Shown here: piece by piece, positions 27,180 through 36,561 of the stretch
Numbering within the stretch: position 1 is the first letter of the stretch
Layout: each line of letters begins with the position of its first letter
DNA from: Clostridium manihotivorum
GTDB lineage: Bacteria > Bacillota > Clostridia > Clostridiales > Clostridiaceae
Assembly: GCF_004015185.1 (NCBI RefSeq)
Contig: NZ_CP025746.1
Span: forward strand, 4,047,776-4,111,775
DNA length: 64,000 nucleotides
Reading direction: 5' to 3'
Translations under genes and position numbers: made by a program
The notes under the pieces: model-generated
The model's database searches: none
What the model was told of the DNA's origin: nothing
Seen by the model: only the letters and a program-made list of their open reading frames with translations

Positions 27180-28678
27180 TAAAATTCCTCCAATCTAAAG
27201 CTCATGTTCTTGATTTCAAATCTCTCTGTTACCTTAAGTATGTTGTCGAGCTCTTCCACATAAAGAGTCTTACCTCGCTTAGCTAACAGCTTATAAACTT
27301 GTCCCAGTAAACTTTCTTCTTGATCCTGTTGTTGCTCCATAATAATAGGAGACTTTTGATGCAGGATAATAAAGAAGTCATAAAAACTTCTATGGTTTAA
27401 TATTTCCCCATAATTATTTTGCTTAATATATTCTACAATTTCTTCTATAGTTACTTCATCGTTACCCTTCATTGCCGCAAGAGTTATAGCTCCAACAGCT
27501 TTGTAATTGCTGCTTTGCAGCTTCATATCACGCTTTATTTCCTCATCGCTGGTAACAGCTAAAAAGTCCACTACTCTTTCTTCTTTATCTAATTTTTCTA
27601 TCTTCTGATGAGAAAATACCGTTAATGGAGACCAAGTTTTATTTGTCTCTAGATATAAAAAAGGTTCAATAAGAGTTTTAGTTTCCTTAAGAGGAATAGG
27701 TGATGAAAATACCCTGCTAGTGATTTCCTGATTGAAGTTGAAGGAATCTATACCTACATAATATAAAGACTCTTGAGCAGCTTGAAGTGCAGAGGTTTTA
27801 AGAATTATGCTATCCTTGAAAAGCAATCTATGATTGTAATGCACCTCTCCAAGTTCCTTATCTATCTGTATGATAAGCTCATAGGCTTTTCTATCCTCAG
27901 CTTTACTCAAATCACTGGCTATCTTCTCTCTTGTTTCTGAAACAAAGGCTTTTAATTCCTCAAACTCCTCATTCTCTCTTTCAAGTCTGTTGTTTATATC
28001 CTCTATTATACTTTTATATCTCTCATAGGTTTCATTAGATACAATATTTCTATTTACCTCATGCTTTATCCTTACTATTCTATCTTGAAGGTTTTTAACA
28101 TCCAGATTCATCTCATCTATCTGCCTTAAAGCACCAGAAAACTCACCCTTTTCAAGCTGTTTTCTAAGTACGAGCTGATTTATAGAGAGTTGGAACTCAT
28201 TGAAATACTCTTTTGTAGCAAAGATAAGCTCTAAGCCCTGTTCATCAAGAGTATAATACTGAGTATTTGTCTCTAAATCTGCCTTGGCTGCCTTTAGTAT
28301 AGAATATTGCACACTATCCTGTTGTCTTGTCTCCCAATTGTAAAAGCTCTTTGAATTTCTCTTTCCAGTAGGAGGTCTAAAGGTATCAATAATTGTTCTA
28401 GCTATTCTTTCAAAACCGTAAATATCTAAATCCACCTCTTCTTTACTAAGTTCCATTAAGAATTCCGCTAGTTCCTTAACCCCTGTCTTCTTATTTCTTA
28501 TAAGCATATTTTCAAAAAAGAACAGTAAAGTCAATAATCCAAAACTGAAGTAATCAATATCCTTGCCACTATTGTCCCTCATACCTTTTCTTGATAAAGC
28601 ATATAAAGGATCAAACAAAGCCAATCTCTGTATTCTCTCTCTGTAGTTCTCCACTACATTTCCTATGTTTATGTCCAT
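27179..28678 (-). CDS. jetA: Wadjet JetA, MukF-like kleisin
   Basis: A 499-residue kleisin-like subunit. The N-terminal region has winged-helix character (ALFDPLYALSRKG, YFSFGLLTLLFFFENML); the middle (200-285) is helical and charged (RLERENEEFEELKAFVSETR), as in MukF linkers; the C-terminal part has another winged-helix-like block (YVEELDNILKVTERFEIKNM). I start it at MDINIG (28678), eight bases after GGAGG, not at the ATG at 28693. The start overlaps the jetD stop by 10 bases. Role: closes the JetC ring and recruits JetB. Confidence 0.88.
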   Translation of the reverse strand: MDINIGNVVENYRERIQRLALFDPLYALSRKGMRDNSGKDIDYFSFGLLTLLFFFENMLIRNKKTGVKELAEFLMELSKEEVDLDIYGFERIARTIIDTFRPPTGKRNSKSFYNWETRQQDSVQYSILKAAKADLETNTQYYTLDEQGLELIFATKEYFNEFQLSINQLVLRKQLEKGEFSGALRQIDEMNLDVKNLQDRIVRIKHEVNRNIVSNETYERYKSIIEDINNRLERENEEFEELKAFVSETREKIASDLSKAEDRKAYELIIQIDKELGEVHYNHRLLFKDSIILKTSALQAAQESLYYVGIDSFNFNQEITSRVFSSPIPLKETKTLIEPFLYLETNKTWSPLTVFSHQKIEKLDKEERVVDFLAVTSDEEIKRDMKLQSSNYKAVGAITLAAMKGNDEVTIEEIVEYIKQNNYGEILNHRSFYDFFIILHQKSPIIMEQQQDQEESLLGQVYKLLAKRGKTLYVEELDNILKVTERFEIKNMSFRLEEF

Positions 28679-29691
28679 GAAACCTTCCTCCATATGTGCT
28701 GAAGCTCTGTCTTACTTAGCCCTTCCTGCGGCCAGTAATAACCAGTATCCAATTTATCTAGTATTAGTTTTTGCTCCTCTTCACTAAAGTTCTTCACAAA
28801 ATTCTTTAAAGCAGCTATCTTCTTTTTTTGATTTTTCTTTCCTTCTTTAAAATCAGTCTTTAGAAGCTCCTTATAAAATTCTGTGGCAAGCTTAACGGAA
28901 GCTCTTTCAGTCAAAGAATTGTATATAGCTACCCCTTCATTGTCTATATCTCCAAAGTAATAAACTATATTGTTCTCCCTAAGGCCTGTCTGACTTTCCA
29001 GCATATTAATATTACCAACTATCTTCCAACCACTGCCAAAGATTAAACTGCAGAACTCAGTGTCAGGCAGTACCTCTAAAAGTCCAAGAAAAGTTGCTTT
29101 ATTTTCTACTATTAAGTGTTTGTGCTGCTCCTTATTATATTCTAAAGGATTCACCGCCAGCATCAAAGGATCAGAGCCATTATCTATTTTAAGCTTGTTA
29201 TAAATCTTAATTCTTTCCAGTAGTGCCTTTCCACTATTCTTCTCTATCCACTTTTCATCTCCAAAAATTTGGTATGATCTCTCCTGAGGCGTAACAGTGT
29301 CCTGTGGTAATCCATTGGCTTTTATATAGCTATCTACTTTGTCTATGTAAGGTTTATCCTTTTCAAACTTATCTTCCCCTAGTCCGAAATATGCCTGGAT
29401 ATCAATTTCACTGTTCAAATTTAAGCTATATTGCTCAAGCTTTAATATGTAACCTTTCATAAGTTCTTCTTTATTTATTCCTAGCTTAAGAGGCAATGGA
29501 TCTTTCCTTCCGTCATTATTCTTAGGATTGATTGCTTTAAGGATATCCTCACTCAACAATTGCCGAATAACTTTTGACAAATCTTCATATTCATTATTTC
29601 CTAATGGTAATTTTGCCAGTTCATCTATTGTTACAGTCTTCTTATTTTTAACTGTACACCTTTTTAAATAATCTATTATATAATCATACAT
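28669..29691 (-). CDS. jetD: Wadjet JetD, TOPRIM nuclease
   Basis: A 340-residue nuclease subunit related to topoisomerase VI A. The C-terminal TOPRIM domain shows the catalytic Glu in IVENKATF (E196) and the metal-binding DxD in FGDIDNEG (D248, D250). The N-terminal region (10-90) has winged-helix character. JetD cuts the DNA once the SMC motor has finished extruding a small circle. It is the first gene of the operon here (order D-A-B-C), with AAGGTGA upstream of its ATG; the canonical type I operon is A-B-C-D. Confidence 0.92.
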   Translation of the reverse strand: MYDYIIDYLKRCTVKNKKTVTIDELAKLPLGNNEYEDLSKVIRQLLSEDILKAINPKNNDGRKDPLPLKLGINKEELMKGYILKLEQYSLNLNSEIDIQAYFGLGEDKFEKDKPYIDKVDSYIKANGLPQDTVTPQERSYQIFGDEKWIEKNSGKALLERIKIYNKLKIDNGSDPLMLAVNPLEYNKEQHKHLIVENKATFLGLLEVLPDTEFCSLIFGSGWKIVGNINMLESQTGLRENNIVYYFGDIDNEGVAIYNSLTERASVKLATEFYKELLKTDFKEGKKNQKKKIAALKNFVKNFSEEEQKLILDKLDTGYYWPQEGLSKTELQHIWRKVSWT

Positions 29692-30009
29692 TTGTTCACC
29701 TTGTCTTTGTTTTTTCTATTTTTGATAGTACATATACAATAAGACATACTCTCTTAGCTTTTAAAGCAGTTAGCATACCGTACTAAAATTGAATTGCTAA
29801 TCTTCCATATACTTAAGCTCTGATAAGTTACTTCTACGCCTTTAACTTCATAGCTTAAGCTCAATTATTACACACATATATTTTAACACAAAATTGCTGA
29901 AAAACCCAATTATCGACAGAATATTTGTTCTGTATATTACTGGATCATGTTTTTCTAATTTTTCACTTTACTGATATATTTAATCACACTGTCAAAATTC
30001 CATGGCTTA

Positions 30010-30087
30010 ATGAGCTTATGCTAATGAATCGCTCATATTATCTACTTCATAAAAGTTTAATTTAAACAATATTCTTAAACATAAGCA
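30010..30087. repeat. R2 MITE, degenerate partial copy
   Basis: GAGCTTATGCTAATGAATCG then CTCATATTATCTACTTCAT and a distal TTTAAACAATATTCTTAAAC; these follow the order of the right two-thirds of R2 with many changes. Confidence 0.5.
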
Positions 30088-30094
30088 AATTAAA

Positions 30095-30130
30095 ATCCAG
30101 CAGAAGACTTAATACATCCTTCTGCTGGAT
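30095..30130 (-). terminator. Terminator of GH20 gene
   Basis: Perfect 12-bp stem ATCCAGCAGAAG / CTTCTGCTGGAT with a 12-base loop, then TTTTAATTT on the minus strand. Confidence 0.75.
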
Positions 30131-30252
30131 CTTAGTTTAGTAAGTATTCTATAACATTTTATTCTATTTGATTTAACTATATGAAAATCTTCTATTAAGT
30201 TATTGGTTTACAGCTTCTGCAAGTTCATTTTAAACTTACTTGTAATTACTAT

Positions 30253-30352
30253 ATATGTATTACTTCATATTTAGAAGTTATATTATTAAATTCTCTTATC
30301 AGACGCCAGAGGACCTTTTAAGATGAATTTCAGATTGAAGTGGTATAACTCT
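30253..30352. repeat. R4-type foldback element, copy e
   Basis: ATGTATTACTTCATATTTAG at the left pairs imperfectly with a right arm ending TTGAAGTGGTATAACT. It ends 25 bases before the stop of the GH20 gene. Confidence 0.5.
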
Positions 30353-30376
30353 ATATTGAATAATAGATACATATAT

Positions 30377-31975
30377 CTAAAAAATTCCAGGATCATTATA
30401 AAAGTTTATATTTTGATTGCTCATTCTCTGTCCTTGATTTTTTAGTCTAAGCTTATATTCCTCCCAGTTTCTTGAGGCTTTAGGAGTCCATCCTATTTCA
30501 GCATAGCCTAAAAGTCTTGGATATATCATGTAGTCCATAGCTTTCACAGTTGATATGGTTTCAGTCCATAAAGGTGATTCAACGCCTAAAGCCAACTGCC
30601 TTGGAGCAAAATCAGTAACATCCCATCGGTAACCAGTTTCAACAGGAATATATCCAGCCCAGTTCAGTCCATAAGGTGTAGTTTCGTTGTACTTCATATC
30701 CAAATAGGCCTTCTTAGCTACAGAAACTACAATCTTCATTTTCTTTTGAACTGCAGCAGCATTTGAATCCTTCCAGTTCTGTAGTACTACTGCAGAGTCG
30801 ATTGTTGGTGCAGTGTCAATCGGATCCCAGCCTATTGGTGTCTTTCCATATTTCTTTACTATATTAGAAACTCTTCCAACAAAATAATCATAATCAGCCT
30901 TTTTTGTACTTTCAGCTTCATCTCCTCCTATATGAATATAAGTTGAAGGCGATATTTGAGAAACCTCTCTTATTACATCTTCTATAAATCCATAGGTTTT
31001 CTCATCATGAGTCATAAAGCTGCTGAAGCCTACTTTTGTACCAGTGTATAAAGGCTTTTTATTTCCATCTGGATTAAGAAATCCATAGGAAGCTAGTGCA
31101 GCATTGCTATGTCCAGGCATATCAAATTCAGGAATTATCTCGACATATCTGTCTGCTGCAAATTTTACTAAATCTTTAAACTGCTGTTGAGTGTAGAATC
31201 CCCCTGGTCCACCTCCAACTTGAGTACTTCCACCGATAGCTGTTAAGTCAGGCCATTTTTTTATTTCTAACCTCCACCCCTGATCATCACTTAGATGAAG
31301 ATGAAGCTTATTTATCTTATACTGAGCAGCGAGATCTATTTGTCGCTTTACATCATCAACTGTGAAAAAGTGCCTAGCTACATCAAGCATTAACCCTCTA
31401 TGACTATACTCAGGTTTATCATCAATAGTTACAACTGGCACACTCCACTGTACAGCTGGAACTAAAGTACTTTTTTCTATATCTGCTGGAAAAAGCTGTC
31501 TTAGAGTCTGAACACCTCTAGAAAGTCCTTCAGGCTTGTTAGCAGTAATCTTAATACTACTCTCTGTTGTTTGTACTCTATAGCCCTCATTGCCTTTGTC
31601 AGCTTCCGCCCCAATTGTTGTCAAATATATACTTCCAGGTACCACATTATCTCCAACAACAATATTTAAATCATAGCCTGTTGCAGTTCTAAGCTTTTCT
31701 CTTAAAAACTCTCCAACCTTCCTAACTTCTGCAGTTTCATTGTCGTCTTTTCCTTTTACATAAATTGAAGCTTTATTGGTAAGAATAAACTTCCCGCTTC
31801 CAGCCTTGTAACTTAATGGTTTAGGAATTATATTATTGCTGGCACTGGCATCTGCGAAATTTATTTTAGCGCTTGCTTTTACTTCATGTAAACTTGTAAA
31901 TTTAAGTGTCAAAGGTACTAACAGTATAGCTAGCATTATAGACATCCTAAAATACTTAATATTAATTTTCTTCAT
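30377..31975 (-). CDS. Secreted beta-N-acetylhexosaminidase (GH20)
   Basis: A 532-residue family 20 glycoside hydrolase with an N-terminal signal peptide (KKINIKYFR then a hydrophobic core, probable cleavage near residue 35). Residues about 50-175 form the GH20b non-catalytic domain; the barrel starts at YSHRGLMLDVARHF. The catalytic Asp-Glu pair is D352-E353 in HIGGDEAES; HLHLSDDQGW is the conserved barrel loop. It removes terminal GlcNAc or GalNAc from chitin fragments, peptidoglycan or host glycans. No cell-wall anchor or binding module is visible, and it is a single-gene unit. Start ATG with AAGGATG upstream. Confidence 0.93.
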   Translation of the reverse strand: MKKINIKYFRMSIMLAILLVPLTLKFTSLHEVKASAKINFADASASNNIIPKPLSYKAGSGKFILTNKASIYVKGKDDNETAEVRKVGEFLREKLRTATGYDLNIVVGDNVVPGSIYLTTIGAEADKGNEGYRVQTTESSIKITANKPEGLSRGVQTLRQLFPADIEKSTLVPAVQWSVPVVTIDDKPEYSHRGLMLDVARHFFTVDDVKRQIDLAAQYKINKLHLHLSDDQGWRLEIKKWPDLTAIGGSTQVGGGPGGFYTQQQFKDLVKFAADRYVEIIPEFDMPGHSNAALASYGFLNPDGNKKPLYTGTKVGFSSFMTHDEKTYGFIEDVIREVSQISPSTYIHIGGDEAESTKKADYDYFVGRVSNIVKKYGKTPIGWDPIDTAPTIDSAVVLQNWKDSNAAAVQKKMKIVVSVAKKAYLDMKYNETTPYGLNWAGYIPVETGYRWDVTDFAPRQLALGVESPLWTETISTVKAMDYMIYPRLLGYAEIGWTPKASRNWEEYKLRLKNQGQRMSNQNINFYNDPGIF

Positions 31976-32253
31976 TTGTTAACCATCCTTATCTATATAT
32001 TATTTTTAGTTTTTTCTTTGTTTCAGATATATACCCATAGTTGTAATAATCTGCTTCAAAGCTTTACTATTATTCATTATCTATTTTTGAATAATAAATA
32101 CTATAAATAAGTTGGAAATTTTTAAATTCCATCATTAATCATACTTTTTTTCGCCTAGTATACTAACAGTTAATTTCATTGTACTATGCTTAAACGTTAC
32201 GATTTATATCTATTGTTATACCACAATCATTAATTCAAAATTAATAAATTTAT

Positions 32254-32922
32254 TCAATTATTCTTACTAGCTCTAATAAAATACCCAGACTTATACCAAT
32301 CCAAATATTCTATCTCTGTGCTCCAGCCTCTTTTACTATACTCTTCAACAATTTGATCTGGATTAAGATTATTCTTCATTCTATCATTGAAACTTTGATA
32401 CCATCCCATGTGCCTTATCTCTTTTCTAACTATTCTAGTTACATCCTCAAAATACTTATCCGTGTCCTCTATAAACATGAATACGTCTCTACTCACTAAA
32501 AAATCTATACTGCTTGTACTAAAAATCTCATTTAAACTACTTATATCTGCTTTAACAAATTTGAATCTATTTGAATGGTTTATTATATCCTTTAACTCAT
32601 CAGTGCATTGCTCATCTATATCTAATCCATAAATTTTATCTACTGCACTTTCTTTTAACAAGGTTCTTGACAAAAATCCCTCACCACAGCCTAAGTCCAG
32701 TACATCACCATAAATTCCATCAAAATAAGAAAGAATCTTACCATCATAAAATTCAGTAGCCATGTCTTTATTAATTACTAATTCTTTTTTACAGCAATTA
32801 CATGTTACTTTAACTTCAAACTTTGTATCACTCCAAGGATGATGAAGATTTTGAAGGATACTGCATTCACTTCCACAGCTGCAATAGGTCCCCCATAGGG
32901 TATAGTTATGTTCTTTAAACAA
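32254..32922 (-). CDS. SAM-dependent methyltransferase with zinc-type N-terminus
   Basis: A 222-residue class I methyltransferase: motif I VLDLGCGEGFL (near 74-84), then YGLDIDE for the acidic end of strand 2. Before it lie paired cysteines (YCSCGSEC and CNCCKKE) that look like a small zinc ribbon. The C-terminal part is aromatic (HMGWYQSFND, EYLDWYKSGYFI). It starts at TTG with GGAGGTG seven bases upstream. Substrate unknown; the zinc ribbon could bind RNA or a protein. No operon partner. Confidence 0.82.
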   Translation of the reverse strand: MFKEHNYTLWGTYCSCGSECSILQNLHHPWSDTKFEVKVTCNCCKKELVINKDMATEFYDGKILSYFDGIYGDVLDLGCGEGFLSRTLLKESAVDKIYGLDIDEQCTDELKDIINHSNRFKFVKADISSLNEIFSTSSIDFLVSRDVFMFIEDTDKYFEDVTRIVRKEIRHMGWYQSFNDRMKNNLNPDQIVEEYSKRGWSTEIEYLDWYKSGYFIRASKNN

Positions 32923-33064
32923 TATGGCACCTCCTCAGTAACTTAAACTTACATGCTTTATTTAACTCTTCTTATAATTGTAATTATAATATAAAATTAA
33001 TAAAGCCACACATAATCGAGCCCTAACTTATTACTCTATTACATGTGGTTCTATTATAACTAGT

Positions 33065-33112
33065 CCATGTTTAATAATATTGCTGAATTTCAACCTGGTA
33101 CTTTAACATATC
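33065..33112. repeat. R2 MITE, internally deleted copy
   Basis: ATGTTTAATAATATTGCTGA joined to TTTCAACCTGGTACTTTAAC: the two inverted ends of R2 without the centre. Confidence 0.6.
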
Positions 33113-33174
33113 CTAAAACTAAAAAATATATATACTACTGTGGTATGTAATCAAAAGCTTTATTCATTAATAAT

Positions 33175-33945
33175 TTACTGTTTAGTATACCTTTTATCTA
33201 TATAATCGAAAAATATATTCTTTGTAAACTCACTAAAACCTATGCTACTTATCTTTTCCTTTAGCTCAGCTTTTAAGCTATCTGTATCACTATCTTCTGT
33301 GATGTCACTTCCAAAGTACTGATCACTATTCTTTTCCATTGTATTAAGTAGTGACAAATCTTCAAAGGACATAGTTTTTGAAGCTCCAGTTATCTGTTTT
33401 GAAGTTATACCTTCTAAGCTTCCATTATTCTCATAATACCGTTTTGCATTGAAAAACATTTCTCTTACATCATGATAAATATTATTCTGTGTTTCTTTAT
33501 CTATAGAGTCATCAAATTCTTTGTGACCACCATAATTTATACCTAAGTTATTATGATTTTCTATAAGCCATATTTTTATTTTTACTGATGATGCATAAAG
33601 ATCTGCATCCATTTCGAAGGCTCTATCAAGTCTTGAAAGTTTTTCCTGCTTTACAGAATCCTCTGTCCCCTCATCACTTATCTGCTTACGTATATCATTA
33701 TACTTTTCAACAGCTCCCTTTATGTAACCCTCGTTATCTTTGCTTCCTGTTGATCCAATTTCACTTGTCCAACGAAACATTTCCATAATATAGTCTCCAC
33801 TAACAAGTGAGCCCTTATCAGATAGCACCAAACTATCCTTTAGATACTTTGTTTTATCTTCCTGCTCTTTGCTTTTATCCTTTTCTTTCGTATAATCATT
33901 ATAATCTCTTGTTTGGATTGATCTACTTACTTTACTTATCTCCAT
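33175..33945 (-). CDS. Unknown soluble protein
   Basis: A 256-residue protein with no signal peptide or membrane helix. The first 40 residues are highly charged and low-complexity (TKEKDKSKEQEDKTKYLKDS), likely disordered. The rest is helical and acidic (MFRWTSEIGSTG, DLSLLNTMEKNSDQYFG). The charged leader and the helical remainder recall clostridial structural or secreted-by-other-route proteins, but I do not recognise a family. GAGGAGG stands about 30 bases upstream of the ATG, farther than usual, so translation start is not certain. Confidence 0.6.
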   Translation of the reverse strand: MEISKVSRSIQTRDYNDYTKEKDKSKEQEDKTKYLKDSLVLSDKGSLVSGDYIMEMFRWTSEIGSTGSKDNEGYIKGAVEKYNDIRKQISDEGTEDSVKQEKLSRLDRAFEMDADLYASSVKIKIWLIENHNNLGINYGGHKEFDDSIDKETQNNIYHDVREMFFNAKRYYENNGSLEGITSKQITGASKTMSFEDLSLLNTMEKNSDQYFGSDITEDSDTDSLKAELKEKISSIGFSEFTKNIFFDYIDKRYTKQ

Positions 33946-33995
33946 TTAATATAAGAACTAAGAAAGTTCTAGTCCTCCTCTCAAAAAAAGTTTTA

Positions 33996-34052
33996 AAAAT
34001 TTATGATACGCTGTACAATATACTATTTACAGTACAGCACATCATAAATTTT
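33996..34052 (-). terminator. Hairpin, probable terminator of ORF 34240
   Basis: AAAATTTATGAT and GCTGTAC arms pair with GTACAGC and ATCATAAATTTT across two mismatches; the minus-strand side continues TTTTTAAAAC and a T-run. It also lies upstream of the 33945 start and could act as a leader hairpin. Confidence 0.55.
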
Positions 34053-34239
34053 ACATAATATACAGAAAGCTACCATTTACTTTATCTTTCGTTTATAGTT
34101 TTAGTTACTTTATAGATTATAACTTTTTTATTTTTTAAGAATCCCCGTGGAGTCTAAAGTCATAGCAAAAGCATTCTCAATAAGCTTGCCTTTTCCCTAT
34201 GAACTTATATCATAGGTATAATCATAAAGCTTGTACAGC

Positions 34240-34530
34240 TTATTGATTTACATCTATACCATACTGTTGTTGATATGGTTTTGTTATAGTATAGGTTCTA
34301 TATCCATATAAGTAATAAAAGTTAGGATATAGTACATCTATAACCTTACCAGTATCAATGTCTATTATAAGTTGAGCTACTTTATCTTCATAATTATTCT
34401 GCTCACCGTCATAAGCACCACCTGCATACCTATTGAACTTTACCAAGGTGTTAAACACAGTAAGAGAAAGTGCCTTATCCCTTTGGCCTCCTCCTTCAAA
34501 GTTAGAAATTTGCTTAATTTTTCTTATCAT
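34240..34530 (-). CDS. Small ORF of unknown function, possibly a gene fragment
   Basis: A 96-codon open frame (MIRKIKQISNFEGGGQRDKA at the start, ending YQQQYGIDVNQ). The composition (Tyr-rich C-terminus, plausible strands LIIDIDTGKVIDVLYPNFYY) looks like real protein, and hairpins lie on both sides. There is no Shine-Dalgarno before the first ATG, and a foldback sits right upstream, so the 5' end may have been lost. Not recognised. Confidence 0.4.
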   Translation of the reverse strand: MIRKIKQISNFEGGGQRDKALSLTVFNTLVKFNRYAGGAYDGEQNNYEDKVAQLIIDIDTGKVIDVLYPNFYYLYGYRTYTITKPYQQQYGIDVNQ

Positions 34531-34543
34531 AGTTATATAAAGC

Positions 34544-34570
34544 TCAAATTTACTTAGGAAGTAAATTTGA
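34544..34570. repeat. Perfect 12-bp palindrome
   Basis: TCAAATTTACTT-AGG-AAGTAAATTTGA, 14 bases upstream of the small ORF start. Operator or RNA hairpin; not decided. Confidence 0.5.
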
Positions 34571-34575
34571 TAGAA

Positions 34576-34621
34576 AAGCCGCGGGTAAATAGAAAATATG
34601 TTTTCTATTTACCCACGGCTT
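34576..34621 (-). terminator. Terminator of regulator/acetyltransferase operon
   Basis: A 21-bp stem with a single mismatch (AAGCCG..GGGTAAATAGAAAA with its complement) and a 4-base loop; TTTTCTAT follows on the minus strand. Confidence 0.85.
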
Positions 34622-34681
34622 CATATATACTAACCTAATTAAAGCTCTCTTACCAATAACTCTCTAATATTAATTCTTTCC

Positions 34682-34733
34682 ATAAGCATCGTATAACTGA
34701 CCACTTAATTTCAACACGGTACTTTAACATAGC
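34682..34733. repeat. R2 MITE fragment overlapping a gene end
   Basis: ATAAGCATCGTATAACTGAC then CACTTAATTTCAACACGGTA and CTTTAACATAGCT: the right part of R2. It contains the last three codons and the stop of the acetyltransferase gene. Confidence 0.7.
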
Positions 34734-35161
34734 TTTTTGGTAAAACAAATAATCCTATTTGCTTCCTCAAACCCTGCATTCAGATGAAATTTGAAGCTTT
34801 CAGTATTATGGAGCTCACAGTCACTGGCAAACTCACTACATCCCAAACTTTTAGCCCATTGCTCACAGTGAAATAAAAGTTCCTTAGCAATGCCTTTCAT
34901 TCGATACTCAGATCTTACGTAAATTCCCTCCAAATATCCCACTGGAATGCTTTCTGTGCCTTCAACATAATCTCTTCTCAATTCACACTGGGCAAAGCCT
35001 ACTGGAACTGTTTCATCATAATAAACGAAGCATGCAGCATTTTCCGAGCAAATAAGCTGCTTAAACTCTTCATCTAACTCATCAATTTCGTGATGAGGCC
35101 ATAATAGGTTGGCTAATTCTGCTACTGATATACTGTCAGTTATAGTGGCCTTTTTTATCAT
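34724..35161 (-). CDS. GNAT acetyltransferase, AAC(6')-like
   Basis: A 145-residue GNAT-fold acetyltransferase. It resembles the aminoglycoside 6'-N-acetyltransferase group: LLWPHHEIDELDEEF near the start, VGFAQCELRRDYVEGTE, the acetyl-CoA loop VRSEYRMKGIAKELL, and ASDCELHNTESFKFHLNAGF near the end. The last codons (KLC and the TAA) come from the R2 repeat end, so the original C-terminus may have differed by a few residues. It lies 19 bases after the HTH-TPR regulator, in one operon. Aminoglycoside acetylation is plausible but not shown by sequence alone. Confidence 0.83.
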   Translation of the reverse strand: MIKKATITDSISVAELANLLWPHHEIDELDEEFKQLICSENAACFVYYDETVPVGFAQCELRRDYVEGTESIPVGYLEGIYVRSEYRMKGIAKELLFHCEQWAKSLGCSEFASDCELHNTESFKFHLNAGFEEANRIICFTKKLC

Positions 35162-35180
35162 GCTACATCCCTCACTTTAA

Positions 35181-36467
35181 CTAATCAATTAACAATGAAT
35201 CTAATTTTTTTAGTGTATTTACTGCTTCCTCATTATCTCCGAGTCTCAAGGATACCTCTGTCAGCTTATACAGAGCGTATTTTTTGCCAAGTTCAACATG
35301 ATTGCTTTCTATATTTTCTAAAAATGCTTTAGTTATTTCCCTAATCTTTTCCCATTCTTGCTCATATTCATATACATTAACTAATTCTTTATAGTTTTCA
35401 AGCACCATATTGAATTGTTTATGCTCAAGAGCTATGTCTATGGCCAGTTGAAAAAGCATGATACTTTCTTCGTACATACCTTGTCTTAAAAATATCTTTC
35501 CCTTTGTATTTAATGTGTTAGGTAATGTTCTCTTATCAACTAAACTCTTTATTCTTTGAGCTTGACTTATGTAATGTAGACTTTTACTATAATCACCTAT
35601 ATTATAATAATAATCAGATAAATTATTGTACACATAAGCTAAAAGTATATCATCTGTATCTTTGATACGATCTATTAAACTAAAATATTCTTTAACCGCC
35701 TCTTCACCTCTATTTAGGCTATTAAGTATAATAGCTCTGGTTAATTTAGCTTCATTTATAATTTTAATATTAACTTCTTCTTCATTTCGTAATACATTAT
35801 TGTCAATTAAATCTAGACCTTTTTTATAATCCTTCTTTTCATTATAGCAAAGAGCCAGATTAAGGCTAGCCTTTATATATATAACGCTGTCCTTCTCAGT
35901 TGCACCAAGCTCTATAGCTTGTTTATAGTAAAAAATCGCCTCATCATATTCTTTTTTTCTTAATTTACAATTACCTAGGTTATTATAAACACTGCCTTGT
36001 GCTTTATCATCTCTTAACTCCTTATATTTTCCTAAGGCATTACTGAAATTTATGAAGGCATTCACATCATTTTGCTCTTTAACATACTTCTTACCATTAA
36101 CCTCATATACTCTAGCCAATATATCTACCAAGTTAAACTTTTTTGTAATGGCCATAAGCTCATCTAGCTTCTTATAGCTAAGGCTTTCTCCATTTGCCAA
36201 TTGTTCTTCACAGTAAAGCCTGGCATCTTCTTCTGGCTTTCTTGAAAAGTATTCATCATCTAAATTTAAGTTAACAGATATTCTCTTAGCAATTTCATTA
36301 AACTTTTCTGCTAAAGCCTTAGAGCTTGCTTTACTAACGGTTCTTTTTCCACTTTCCATCATACTTATGAAGGCCCTTGTCATATTGATTCCTTCAAGTT
36401 CAGCTTGGTTCACTCTAAACTTTTTCCTCATTAATCTAATCTTTTCACTTGGACTGTAAAACTCCAA
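35181..36467 (-). CDS. HTH-TPR transcriptional regulator
   Basis: A 428-residue regulator. The N-terminal helix-turn-helix (KIRLMRKKFRVNQAELEGIN, then TRAFISMMESGKR) is of the Xre type. From about residue 95 it is TPR repeats (GSVYNNLGNCKLRKKEYDEA, AYVYNNLSDYYYNIGDYSKS and more), as in peptide-sensing RRNPP regulators and clostridial relatives. I start at the TTG at 36467, eight bases after GGGG of a GGGGTGATC site; the GTG at 36476 lies inside that site. Upstream AAATGTT repeats are candidate operators for self-control. It precedes the AAC(6')-like gene, its likely target. Confidence 0.85.
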   Translation of the reverse strand: MEFYSPSEKIRLMRKKFRVNQAELEGINMTRAFISMMESGKRTVSKASSKALAEKFNEIAKRISVNLNLDDEYFSRKPEEDARLYCEEQLANGESLSYKKLDELMAITKKFNLVDILARVYEVNGKKYVKEQNDVNAFINFSNALGKYKELRDDKAQGSVYNNLGNCKLRKKEYDEAIFYYKQAIELGATEKDSVIYIKASLNLALCYNEKKDYKKGLDLIDNNVLRNEEEVNIKIINEAKLTRAIILNSLNRGEEAVKEYFSLIDRIKDTDDILLAYVYNNLSDYYYNIGDYSKSLHYISQAQRIKSLVDKRTLPNTLNTKGKIFLRQGMYEESIMLFQLAIDIALEHKQFNMVLENYKELVNVYEYEQEWEKIREITKAFLENIESNHVELGKKYALYKLTEVSLRLGDNEEAVNTLKKLDSLLID

Positions 36468-36561
36468 ACTGATCACCCCGTTTCCATTTCACTGTTTAAG
36501 TTTTTAATCATATTACATATTATAACTGCTTACTTTCTAAAAATCACCATATTTTATTGAT

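Larger units (their letters stand above)
29692..30376. other. Intergenic gap upstream of the Wadjet operon
   Basis: No gene. From jetD outward: AT-rich promoter-type DNA to about 29995; a degenerate R2 copy (about 30010-30087); a terminator (30095-30130); an R4-type foldback (30253-30352). The Wadjet promoter must lie in the first part, but I cannot fix its boxes. Confidence 0.5.
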
